From Okeania sp. SIO3I5 (GTDB lineage: Bacteria > Cyanobacteriota > Cyanobacteriia > Cyanobacteriales > Microcoleaceae), in NCBI RefSeq assembly GCF_010672085.1, contig NZ_JAAHHT010000030.1, positions 29,767-72,518 on the forward strand: DNA of 42,752 nt, given 5' to 3'. The notes below the pieces were generated by a model. It made no database searches. It was not told the DNA's origin and saw nothing but the letters and a program-made list of their open reading frames with translations. The position numbers were made by a program, and so were the translations under genes. This document shows, in pieces, positions 26,909 to 34,812 of this stretch (positions are counted from its first letter, which is position 1; each line of letters begins with the position of its first letter).

Positions 26909-28774
26909 ATGACCCAACAAAGTGATGAAAAAAAAGCTTCGGAAAACCAAGAGCAAGATATTTTAAGTTCACCACTAGGCAGACGAGCATTTTTAAGTGG
27001 ATTTGGTCTAGGAGCAGGAATAACAGCAGCCTCTTTTATCGTATTCGGTGCTACTCAAAATAAAACCACTTTAACAGGAATTTCACCAGTAAGTTCACTA
27101 GGAGAAACTCCTGTTAATGGATTTCCCCAACCTGAAACTATTGCCAATGGCACTCCACAAAGTCCAGCCCAACTCAGAGTCGCTCAAGAAAATATTAACA
27201 TTTTAGGTACAAATCCACGTACTGAGTTGACTCGTTGTTTCAATGGTGACGTCCCTGGACCTACATTTAGGCTACAAGCGGGTGAGCGAGTAAATATTAA
27301 ATTAGTTAATGCTTTACCTAAAAATACAACAGGCACTACCGATGGAACTTGTCCAGGAACTATGGACAGACCCCGTTGTTTCAATACCACCAATTTACAC
27401 TTTCATGGGTTTCATGTCTCCCCTATGAGTATTGCACCTGGTGGAACAATAGTCTCTGGTGGCAAAAATGATGAGGTAGAAAAGTCGTCTGATGATGTTC
27501 TCTATGAACTTGAACCATCTACAACAGGGGGGTCTACTGAGCATCCCTATTGCGTTTATCTTCCCACAGATCATGCTCCTGGAACCCATTGGTATCATCC
27601 CCATCTGCACGGTTCAACTGCTATTCAAGTCGTTGATGGAATGGCAGGTGCTTTAGTTATCGAAGATCCTCCAGAAGACAAAATTGATGTCGATCAAGAT
27701 TTATTATGGATTATTCAAGAAATCATTGGTAATAGCGATGAGGATGTTTATACATGTGGAGGGACATCTAGAGAATTTACGGTTAATGGGCAATCACAAC
27801 CAACCTTAACCATAAAGCCTCAAGAATTGTGTCGTTTCCGTTTTATCAATGCGACTGCTACACCAAGAGGTTTTATGACTTTAAAAATCCAGAAGTGTAA
27901 CAGTGCTGAGTGTGATATTAATGATGTCAGTGATGATAGCCCATGGGAAGATGTCGTTAGTAATGTAGATTTTACATCAGGAGTGTTTCAAATTGCAGTT
28001 GATGGTATTAGTCATTATCAGCAACCTCCAACACCAATGTCATCTATGTTACTGTCTCCAGCGAATCGTGCTGACTTCTTAGTTAAGCTAGAAGAAGGGA
28101 AATACAGGGTCTTTAAAGATACGTTTCCTGGTGTTGGCGCTACGACACAACAGACATTAGCTTCTATTAATGTTACAGGTACGCCCGTTTCTTCTCCCAA
28201 AGATATTCCGCCGACAATCCCAGGAGATTTCCCAGATTATCTTAAACCCTTTGATACTCCAAATCCAGAGCCCGCAAAAACTATTTCTTTTGATAGGGCT
28301 GGTCCCAGTTGTTTTAACAAACCTCCAGAGACAGTCATCCCAAGAAAATTTGAGGTTGATAATAAAGTTTATGATCCTGAACCCCCTAATGAAACAGTAC
28401 AAAATGTTGATATCAACACGGATGAAGTATGGGAACTCACCAATACCACTGGTGCAGCACACCCATTCCACATTCATGTTAATCCTTTCAAAGTAATTGA
28501 ATGTAATGGTTGTACGGATGAGGTAGATCCAACAATTTGGTGGGATACCTTCTATATTCCTCCTAAGAATGGTCAAACAAATGGTTCAATTAAAATTCGC
28601 CATCGTTTTAATAATTATCCTGGTAAATTCGTCTTCCACTGTCATGTTCTGATTCATGAAGATTTGGGAATGATGCAGAATGTTAACGTTAAGGGAACAG
28701 GACTTGCTCCTTGTCAACCTTCCGGCGGAGAAACCTTTACCTGGAATCCCGAATCTCCCTCAGCAAATGCCTAG
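26909..28774 (+). CDS. Tat-exported multicopper oxidase 1
   Basis: The protein has 621 residues. A twin-arginine motif (LGRRAFLSG, Arg25-Arg26) precedes a hydrophobic stretch, so it is exported folded to the periplasm or cell surface. All four copper motifs are intact: HFHGFH (164-169), HWYHPHLHG (227-235), HPFHIHVNPF (518-527) and HCHVLIHEDLGMM (577-589), giving one T1 site with axial Met and the T2/T3 trinuclear centre. Such enzymes oxidise phenols, Cu(I), Mn(II) or Fe(II) and reduce O2 to water; the natural substrate cannot be told. No Met-rich CueO-type insert is present. The start has a good ribosome-binding site (AGGAAAAAG). It is the most divergent of three paralogues in a row. Confidence 0.92.
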   Translation: MTQQSDEKKASENQEQDILSSPLGRRAFLSGFGLGAGITAASFIVFGATQNKTTLTGISPVSSLGETPVNGFPQPETIANGTPQSPAQLRVAQENINILGTNPRTELTRCFNGDVPGPTFRLQAGERVNIKLVNALPKNTTGTTDGTCPGTMDRPRCFNTTNLHFHGFHVSPMSIAPGGTIVSGGKNDEVEKSSDDVLYELEPSTTGGSTEHPYCVYLPTDHAPGTHWYHPHLHGSTAIQVVDGMAGALVIEDPPEDKIDVDQDLLWIIQEIIGNSDEDVYTCGGTSREFTVNGQSQPTLTIKPQELCRFRFINATATPRGFMTLKIQKCNSAECDINDVSDDSPWEDVVSNVDFTSGVFQIAVDGISHYQQPPTPMSSMLLSPANRADFLVKLEEGKYRVFKDTFPGVGATTQQTLASINVTGTPVSSPKDIPPTIPGDFPDYLKPFDTPNPEPAKTISFDRAGPSCFNKPPETVIPRKFEVDNKVYDPEPPNETVQNVDINTDEVWELTNTTGAAHPFHIHVNPFKVIECNGCTDEVDPTIWWDTFYIPPKNGQTNGSIKIRHRFNNYPGKFVFHCHVLIHEDLGMMQNVNVKGTGLAPCQPSGGETFTWNPESPSANA

Positions 28775-28886
28775 AAGCAATTGATGTAGGGGAATATCTT
28801 TTGTAGTCAGGTTGAATTCTGACTCAATTAATAAAGCTTTTATCCCCATCAAAAACAATAGCTGATGGCTAAGTGTTTATGAATTC
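28775..28886. other. Spacer after multicopper oxidase 1
   Basis: A short weak hairpin (GTCAG-GTTGAATT-CTGAC) near 28806 is the only terminator candidate. No gene is seen. Confidence 0.4.
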
Positions 28887-29089
28887 TATCATGTCCGGTA
28901 GCATTGGAGCGTGTATAAAATTAAGTCACAATTGCAAGAAATCCTTCAGCATAAGTGCCTGTCAGATATGCGTCTTACATTCTGTTCGCAAAGCGTTTCC
29001 TGCTGAAATGGAGACCTCACCAATTAGCGATCGCTTCTACCCTCTGCCTTCCTTTCAACAAAGTATAAGTATTGAAGCGGACATGATAT
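28887..29089. mobile_element. MITE-like element, family TIR ATATCATGTYCGG (copy 4, with insert)
   Basis: TATCATGTCCGG at the left and GCGGACATGATAT at the right bound 203 bp between oxidase genes 1 and 2. Arms match the copy at 20977-21125. The middle (about 28952-29040) has an extra segment (GCGTCTTACATTCTGTTCGC) that is also present, inverted, at about 40996-41027. Confidence 0.75.
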
Positions 29090-29103
29090 TATTTAGGGCT
29101 TGA

Positions 29104-29190
29104 TAGAAAAAAATCATAATTGTAAAAAATTGTTAAGTTAATTCCTTAATTCTACAAATAAGGTTTAATATGACAAAATGTAAAACTTAA
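29104..29190 (+). promoter_or_regulatory. Conserved upstream region of multicopper oxidase 2
   Basis: The block TAGAAAAAAATCATAATTG ... GGTTTAATATGACAAAATGT matches the upstream blocks of oxidases 1 and 3. It lies about 50 bp before the start codon, outside the preceding repeat element, which stops about 14 bp short of it. Confidence 0.65.
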
Positions 29191-29238
29191 TAAAAATTGT
29201 CTTGCCTTACAAAACTTTACAAATAGTCTCTAAAGCAA

Positions 29239-31116
29239 ATGACTGAGCAACATATTGAAGAAAAAGCCTGGGAAAACCCAGAACCAGATACCCCAAAATT
29301 AGGGATAAGTAGACGAGTATTTCTAGGAACTGGAATGACTGCTGCTGCTGCTGCCTTCATTCTGCCTCGTCAAGCGATCGCCGAATCAACCTGTCCAGAT
29401 GTATGTCCTTATATTCTTCCTACACCTGAACCCTTTGTTTCCCCTTCTTTTTGCGATCCCACAGAAGTCCCAGTAGGTCCAAGTCAATTGTTGTTGGATA
29501 CATGTGATTTAACTCTTCCAGATGCCGAGGGAAGCGACTATACGATCTCTGTGCGCCTTTATAACGATTTAATACCTGGACCGACTTTTAGGCGTGATCC
29601 GGGGGAAAAGATTGAATTCACATTGTACAATGAACTACCTCCTAACGACTTGCCAGGGGGACAAACCTGCTCAGATTTGCAACACAACAATGAACCTGGG
29701 TGCTTTAATAGCTCGAATATGCACTTTCATGGATTGCACGTTTCCCCAAGAACTAATACTTCAACTAACATTTCTTCTGATGATGTTTTCGTAGAGGTTA
29801 GCCCCGGTGAAGACCACCAATATTGCGTTGCCCTGCCTGAATTCCACGCCCCGGGAACCCACTGGTATCATGCCCACCGCCACGGTTCGACTGCAATTCA
29901 AGCTGCTAATGGGATGGCCGGGGCAATTATTATTCCAGAACCGCCAGGAGAGAGACGATTAGGGGTAACAAACGACAATGATAAAATCTGGTTAATTCAG
30001 GAAATTCTGGATGTTTCTGATGGAGAAGCTTTCTATACCGCGAGAGGGAACAGTACAATAGGACAATTCCTAGTTAATGGACAGTACCAACCCACCTTAA
30101 CTATAGACAATCCTCATACCCTACAACGGTGGCGATTTATCAATGGCACGGGAACTCCTCGCGGACTAATGACTCTGAAGTTATGCAAATGTGATGACGA
30201 AACGGACACCGGTACTGACTGTGGTACTTTAGAAGATATGTATCTAATTGCGGTTGATGGCATTTCTTTCTATGGTAAACCTCCTCAAAGAGTTGGTACT
30301 GATGGTGTTGGTGCTTATCAAGATGGTTGGGAACTTGCCCCAGGAAATAGGGCCGATTTTCTCGTTAATCTGCCAGCAGGTCTTTATAAAGTCGTTAAAG
30401 CTGGGTATGAAACTCAGAACGTAACCCCATCGAATAACAACGCACAAGTCTTAGCCTATATTCAAGTTAACGAAGGAACTGATGCTGAAGGAGAAATCCC
30501 AGAGTGCATTGAGGGGGAATTACCTTGTTATCTCAGACCTGTTACTGATCAGGAGATTGACAATACTATGGACAGTGGGGAACCTGGTTCTTTGGGTAAC
30601 CCACAAGAAGTTAGTTTTTCCACTGCAGGTGCCCAAGGTGCAGGAAATTATTTTATTAATGGAGCACCATACGGCGAAGGAGAAGACTTTGTTATGAACC
30701 TTAATACTGCTGAACAATGGGTCTTATCAAATACACAGGGTTCTCCTCATCCCTTCCACATTCATGTCAATCCTTTCCAAATAGAGGGTGATAAGATCGA
30801 TCCGTCTGGACCGGATGAGCCTTCAAATTGGCGTTGGTGGGATACAATTGCTGTTAATCGAGGTTCCAGTGTTACCATTCGTCACCGCTTCTTAGATTTC
30901 GATGGAGAATTTGTCCTACACTGCCATATTCTGATTCATGAAGACCAAGGGATGATGGCAAATGTCATAATTGATGGAGATGGTGCCGATCCTTGTGTTA
31001 TTCTCCCTCCCCCCAATTCCTGCCCTTACCCTGCACCCGATTCCTGCCTTGAAAGCATTAGACCTCGCCGGAAAAGAGGGAACAGGGAACAGGGAAAAGC
31101 AAGAAAAAATAGATAA
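29239..31116 (+). CDS. Tat-exported multicopper oxidase 2 with element-derived C-terminus
   Basis: The protein has 625 residues. Its Tat signal is ISRRVFLGTG (Arg25-Arg26) with a likely cleavage after AIA (residue 48). Copper motifs are HFHGLH (162-167), HWYHAHRHG (208-216), HPFHIHVNPF and HCHILIHEDQGMM, all complete. Several Cys pairs near the N-terminus (CPDVCP, FCDP, DTCD) may form disulfides. The last 18 residues (PRRKRGNREQGKARKNR region) and the stop codon lie inside a TAGACATCTCC-family repeat element (31059-31162), so the natural C-terminus after DSCLES has been replaced by a strongly basic tail. It is much closer to oxidase 3 than to oxidase 1 and shares their upstream block. Confidence 0.92.
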   Translation: MTEQHIEEKAWENPEPDTPKLGISRRVFLGTGMTAAAAAFILPRQAIAESTCPDVCPYILPTPEPFVSPSFCDPTEVPVGPSQLLLDTCDLTLPDAEGSDYTISVRLYNDLIPGPTFRRDPGEKIEFTLYNELPPNDLPGGQTCSDLQHNNEPGCFNSSNMHFHGLHVSPRTNTSTNISSDDVFVEVSPGEDHQYCVALPEFHAPGTHWYHAHRHGSTAIQAANGMAGAIIIPEPPGERRLGVTNDNDKIWLIQEILDVSDGEAFYTARGNSTIGQFLVNGQYQPTLTIDNPHTLQRWRFINGTGTPRGLMTLKLCKCDDETDTGTDCGTLEDMYLIAVDGISFYGKPPQRVGTDGVGAYQDGWELAPGNRADFLVNLPAGLYKVVKAGYETQNVTPSNNNAQVLAYIQVNEGTDAEGEIPECIEGELPCYLRPVTDQEIDNTMDSGEPGSLGNPQEVSFSTAGAQGAGNYFINGAPYGEGEDFVMNLNTAEQWVLSNTQGSPHPFHIHVNPFQIEGDKIDPSGPDEPSNWRWWDTIAVNRGSSVTIRHRFLDFDGEFVLHCHILIHEDQGMMANVIIDGDGADPCVILPPPNSCPYPAPDSCLESIRPRRKRGNREQGKARKNR

Positions 31117-31162
31117 TTTATGGATGAAAATTGATTTGATTTTTAATTTTCGGAGACGTCTA
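31059..31162. mobile_element. MITE-like element, family TIR TAGACATCTCC (copy in oxidase 2)
   Basis: TAGACCTCGCCGGAAAA at the left and TTTTCGGAGACGTCTA at the right bound 104 bp containing GGGAACA units. The left 58 bp are translated as the end of oxidase 2. Confidence 0.75.
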
Positions 31163-31216
31163 TTGACTGAAACTTACAGTATGGTAGCTAAATTTTTCGT
31201 GATTTAGCCATTCAAA

Positions 31217-31245
31217 AGACAGTGAGCTATGATGTTTCACTGTCT
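31217..31245 (+). terminator. Hairpin after multicopper oxidase 2
   Basis: AGACAGTGA pairs perfectly with TCACTGTCT across an 11-nt loop about 100 bp after the stop, followed by CTTCAACTATT. It could terminate the oxidase 2 transcript. Confidence 0.5.
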
Positions 31246-31258
31246 CTTCAACTATTAT

Positions 31259-31484
31259 AGGACTTACGCAATACAATGTATTTTCGTCATTGCGACCGAC
31301 TCTTAAGCAATCTCAAGTCCTAGTTTTTCGTACCTTATATCAAATACGGTAGTATCGGTAGAATTCTTGCCCCGTAGGGGTTTGGTCTCCAAACCCTCGA
31401 CAAACTGGGAGTTTTCACTCTTTTCTGATGGTAGAATTTATCACTTCCGTTGCGAGCGCGGATTTGATATTATGCGTAAGTCCT
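31259..31484. mobile_element. MITE-like element, family TIR AGGACTTACGC (226-bp variant)
   Basis: AGGACTTACGC at the left and GCGTAAGTCCT at the right, with imperfectly symmetric flanks (TATT... and ...TATT), bound 226 bp whose interior differs from the 101-bp copies. It lies between oxidase 2 and the DNRLRE gene. Confidence 0.75.
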
Positions 31485-31599
31485 GTATTATAAAAATTCG
31501 GTTGAACAGTCGTCCGCAGCGACGATAGGAAGCAATTGACCTGCGCCCCCTGAGATTGCGTCCTTCCACTGACTGAAGCCAAAGGAACTGATAACTAAA

Positions 31600-32304
31600 A
31601 TGACCAGACTTATTTTGAAACAAGTCCTTTTAATTGCGATCGCTACTTTAGTTTCTTTAACGGTTATTCTGAAAGGATCGATCGCTCAAGAAATTCAAAC
31701 GATTATTCCGAACCAAGATAATACCATCATTGAAAGTGCCACGGGCGCTCTCAGTAATGGTCAAGGGCCAATATTATTTGTCGGACGAACCAACCAACCT
31801 CAAGATAGTATCAGACGAGGGGTAATTTCTTTTGATATTGCTAACGAGATTCCCAGAGATTCTAAAATTACTTCTGTCACCCTAGAATTAACCCTCGAAA
31901 AAACTCCAGGTGGCGAGCAATCTATTGAATTACATCGACTGCTGAAAAACTGGGGAGAAGGAAATTCTTTTCATCCAGGGGGTAGGGGCGATCGCTCAAC
32001 TGAAGGGGATGCTACTTGGATTCATAGTTTCTATGGTACTCAATTCTGGTCAAATCCAGGAGGTGATTTTTCCGAGAAAGTTAGTGCAGTAACAACGGTG
32101 GGAGATGAAGGAATTTATACTTGGGAATCTACTTCAGAAATGGTTGCCGATCTACAAGAATGGTTAGATAATCCTGATGATAATTTTGGTTGGTTACTGT
32201 TAGGAAATGAAACTGTTTCCAGAACAGTAAAAGGGTTTGCAAGTTCGGAAAATCCTGAACTATCAGCGCAACCACAGTTGAGGGTTACTTACGTTGAAAA
32301 GTAG
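31600..32304 (+). CDS. Secreted DNRLRE-domain-like protein
   Basis: The protein has 234 residues. A Sec-type signal peptide (1-29, cleavage likely after SIA) is followed by a single beta-rich domain of the DNRLRE type: TIIPNQDNTIIES at the start, RGVISFDIANEIP, SVTLELTLEKTPGG, IELHRLLKNWGEGNS, GWLLLGNE and a PQLRVTY end. Such domains occur in extracellular and surface proteins and are probably adhesive or carbohydrate/mineral-associated rather than catalytic. It lies between oxidases 2 and 3 on the same strand, so a shared extracellular role is plausible but not shown. HIP1 sites occur in the coding sequence, so it is well settled in this genome. Confidence 0.8.
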   Translation: MTRLILKQVLLIAIATLVSLTVILKGSIAQEIQTIIPNQDNTIIESATGALSNGQGPILFVGRTNQPQDSIRRGVISFDIANEIPRDSKITSVTLELTLEKTPGGEQSIELHRLLKNWGEGNSFHPGGRGDRSTEGDATWIHSFYGTQFWSNPGGDFSEKVSAVTTVGDEGIYTWESTSEMVADLQEWLDNPDDNFGWLLLGNETVSRTVKGFASSENPELSAQPQLRVTYVEK

Positions 32305-32343
32305 GAGAAGCGATTGAAGCGGTGATTAATGATTTTTATTTGT

Positions 32344-32469
32344 TACCAAAAAATCAGGTCTAAAGCCTCCCCTTTTAAGGGGATGAAAAAAATATTTAAT
32401 TCAGTATTTCAAGCCTCCGACTTCAGTCGGAAGTTCACTGATAACTGATAACTGATAACTGAAATGACC
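32344..32469. repeat. TACCGAAAAATT...AACTGAAATGAC element (copy 2)
   Basis: It starts TACCAAAAAATC, has the CCCCTTTTAAGGGG core, an ATAACTG array, and ends AACTGAAATGACC. It lies 13 bp from the stop of the broken Uma2-like gene and may have removed the rest of that gene. Confidence 0.8.
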
Positions 32470-32482
32470 ATAATCCTCCTTT

Positions 32483-32791
32483 TTAGTTGCAATCTGACCA
32501 ATATTGATATAAGGAATCAATCAGAATATTCATGGCAATACGGTGACCGAAAAATTTGGGTCTCAAGCCTCCCCTTTTAAGGGGATAAAAAAAAAGAATA
32601 TTCCCTATTTCAAGCCTCCCTATTCCATTGAGGTACTGATAACTGATAACTGATAACTGATAACTGAAATGACGGTTGCTTTTCAAGGGTTCTCCATCAT
32701 CAAAGATTAAGTCTGTAGGTGGCATGGGTGCTTCCCTGTCGGGAGCGACTTCGGTTAGTAACTCAGTTTTGGGAGATGTTTCTGTAGTCAT
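32483..32791 (-). pseudogene. Uma2-family gene remnant interrupted by a 126-bp repeat
   Basis: The frame begins at an ATG at 32791 with a typical Uma2-family N-terminus (PPTDLIFDDGEPL) and reaches LKSNRH. A 42-residue stretch encoded by the TACCGAAAAATT element follows, and then RIAMNILIDSLYQYWSD. Removing the interval between the two flanking TGAC copies (32548-32673, exactly 126 bp) joins SNRH to RIAMN, the expected order. The frame then stops after YWSDCN, about 44 codons into the domain, and no catalytic region follows. It is therefore a dead fragment. Uma2 proteins are PD-(D/E)XK-fold proteins of unclear role, abundant in cyanobacteria. Confidence 0.8.
32548..32673. repeat. TACCGAAAAATT...AACTGAAATGAC element inserted in a Uma2-like gene (copy 3)
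   Basis: The element is flanked by TGAC at both junctions (32544-32547 and 32670-32673). Its length, 126 bp, is a multiple of three and its reading in the host frame has no stop, so it is carried as 42 codons. Confidence 0.8.
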
Positions 32792-32846
32792 TTTTAGCCG
32801 CCTTCGATCATATTTTCATTATTAGAATAGCATGGATTGAATAATT

Positions 32847-32947
32847 AGGACTAAAGTCATGCGAACCCAGAAACCGGGTTTCTTGTAGATGTTTATTGTC
32901 AAAAACAATGATTTACCCTAGAAACCGGGTTTCTTTGCGTAAGTCCT
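32847..32947. mobile_element. MITE-like element, family TIR AGGACTTACGC (copy, 101 bp)
   Basis: The same length as the copy at 22225-22325 but in opposite orientation, with paired AAACCGGGTTTCT cores and the TGTTTATTGTCAAAAACAAT loop. Its left end is slightly degenerate (AGGACTAAAGTC). Confidence 0.85.
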
Positions 32948-32968
32948 GATAATATTATGCCTGTTTAG

Positions 32969-33055
32969 TAGAAAAAAATCATAATTAGAAAAAAGTGGTT
33001 AAATTAATTCTCTAATTTTTAGAAATTAAAGTATAACATGACAAAGTGTTAAACT
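32969..33055 (+). promoter_or_regulatory. Conserved upstream region of multicopper oxidase 3
   Basis: The block TAGAAAAAAATCATAATTAG ... TATAACATGACAAAGTGTTAA matches the blocks before oxidases 1 and 2. It ends about 42 bp before the start codon. Confidence 0.65.
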
Positions 33056-33096
33056 TTTGTCAAATCCTTCTGCTTTACAAATAATATTTAAAACAA

Positions 33097-34812
33097 ATGA
33101 CTAAGCAAAACCATGAGCAAAAACCCAGGGAAAACTTAGAACAAAATACCCGAAAGTTAAGGATAAGTAGACGCACATTTTTAGGAACTGGAATCGCTGC
33201 TGCTACTACTACTTTGATTATCCTTTATCGATCGCTCGCCAGATTAACCACCTCTAAATTTCCTCCACCTCCACCCTATAGATACACTAATTTTCGCGAA
33301 CCCATAGAATTCACAGGAAAAGAATTGCGTGTGGCAGAACATCAGTTAACTCTTCCAGGGAACGATGGAAGCGAGGGCGTTCCGATCTCTGTGCGTCTTT
33401 ATAACAATTCAATACCCGGACCAACTTTGAGACGCTATCCAGGGGAAAAAATTGAATTCAAATTTATCAATAACCTACCTCCTAACAACCAGTCGGGAGG
33501 GAACACCTGCCAAGAGTTGCAACACGACAATAAACCTGCGTGCTTCAATACCACCAACGTACACTTTCATGGATTCCACGTTTCCCCAAAAACTGATAGT
33601 GGGGTTTCTGCTGATGATGTCTTCGTAAAGGTTGAACCCGATGGTGGAGAGCATCAATATAGGGTTGATATTCCTGAGTTTCACGCTCCAGGAACCCACT
33701 GGTATCACGGACACCACCACGGTTCGACTGCGATTCAAACTGCTAGGGGTATGGCGGGAGCAATTATTATTCCAGAAGACGACAAAAATAAATTAGGGGT
33801 AACGGACGATAACGATAAAATCTGGTTGATGCAAGAAATTCAAGATGTTTCTGATGGAGTTGGATTCTATAGAGCGGATCGGAACAACATCAAAACACAA
33901 TTCCTAATTAACGGAGAGTACCAACCTACTTTAACTATAGATAATGCTCATACCTTACAACGGTGGCGGTTTATCAATGCCACCGGAACCGATCGCGGAC
34001 TAATGACTCTGAAGTTATATAAATGTATGGATGAAGGGGATATCGGTTTTGAATGTGAAAATTCAGAGTTACAGGATATGTATCTAATTGCAGTTGATGG
34101 CGTTTCTTTTTATGGTCATCGTCCTCAAAAAGTTGGTAATAGTAATTATCAACCTTATCAAGATGGTTGGGAACTTTCCCCTGGAAATCGCGCTGATTTT
34201 CTGGTTAGTCTGCCAAAAGGTGATTATAAACTGGTAAAAGATCGGTATGAGACAATGAATGTCAGGGCATCAAATATCAACAGACAAGTGTTAGCTTACA
34301 TCAAGGTTAAGGGAGAAAGTGATGCCAGAGGAAAAATTCCAGATATGATTGAGGGAGAGTTGCCTGATTATCTGCAACCTATTAGCGATCGCGAGATTAA
34401 GAATTCTGGGGAAGGTTCTTTGAATGTACCACGAAAAGTTAGTTTTTCCAGAGCATCGGGAGGAGGTTTAAGGCATTATTATATTAATGGAGAACCTTAT
34501 GATCCAGAATCCCAGGACTATATTCTGGAGCTGAATACTGCGGAACAATGGGTGTTATCAAATCCATCGGAATCACCTCATCCGTTCCACATTCATGTCA
34601 ATCATTTCCAAATCAAGGGGGATTTAATCGATCCAGATAAAGAGGATATGCCGTCAAATTGGCGTTGGTGGGATACGCTTGCTGTTAATAAAAAAAATGT
34701 CACCATTCGTCATCGCTTCTCAGATTATGATGGGAAGTTTGTTCTACATTGCCATATTCTTATCCATGAAGACCAAGGTATGATGAGGAATGTCAGAATT
34801 ATAAGAAAATGA
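33097..34812 (+). CDS. Tat-exported multicopper oxidase 3
   Basis: The protein has 571 residues. Its Tat signal is ISRRTFLGTG (Arg25-Arg26); no clear AxA cleavage site follows, so it may stay anchored. The copper motifs are HFHGFH (156-161), HWYHGHHHG, HPFHIHVNHF (His where the paralogues have Pro) and HCHILIHEDQGMM. It is a close paralogue of oxidase 2 but lacks the Cys-rich N-terminal insert and the foreign tail, ending naturally a few residues after GMMRNVRI. Its stop overlaps the start of the next gene (ATGA at 34809-34812), implying translational coupling. Substrate is unknown. Confidence 0.92.
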   Translation: MTKQNHEQKPRENLEQNTRKLRISRRTFLGTGIAAATTTLIILYRSLARLTTSKFPPPPPYRYTNFREPIEFTGKELRVAEHQLTLPGNDGSEGVPISVRLYNNSIPGPTLRRYPGEKIEFKFINNLPPNNQSGGNTCQELQHDNKPACFNTTNVHFHGFHVSPKTDSGVSADDVFVKVEPDGGEHQYRVDIPEFHAPGTHWYHGHHHGSTAIQTARGMAGAIIIPEDDKNKLGVTDDNDKIWLMQEIQDVSDGVGFYRADRNNIKTQFLINGEYQPTLTIDNAHTLQRWRFINATGTDRGLMTLKLYKCMDEGDIGFECENSELQDMYLIAVDGVSFYGHRPQKVGNSNYQPYQDGWELSPGNRADFLVSLPKGDYKLVKDRYETMNVRASNINRQVLAYIKVKGESDARGKIPDMIEGELPDYLQPISDREIKNSGEGSLNVPRKVSFSRASGGGLRHYYINGEPYDPESQDYILELNTAEQWVLSNPSESPHPFHIHVNHFQIKGDLIDPDKEDMPSNWRWWDTLAVNKKNVTIRHRFSDYDGKFVLHCHILIHEDQGMMRNVRIIRK

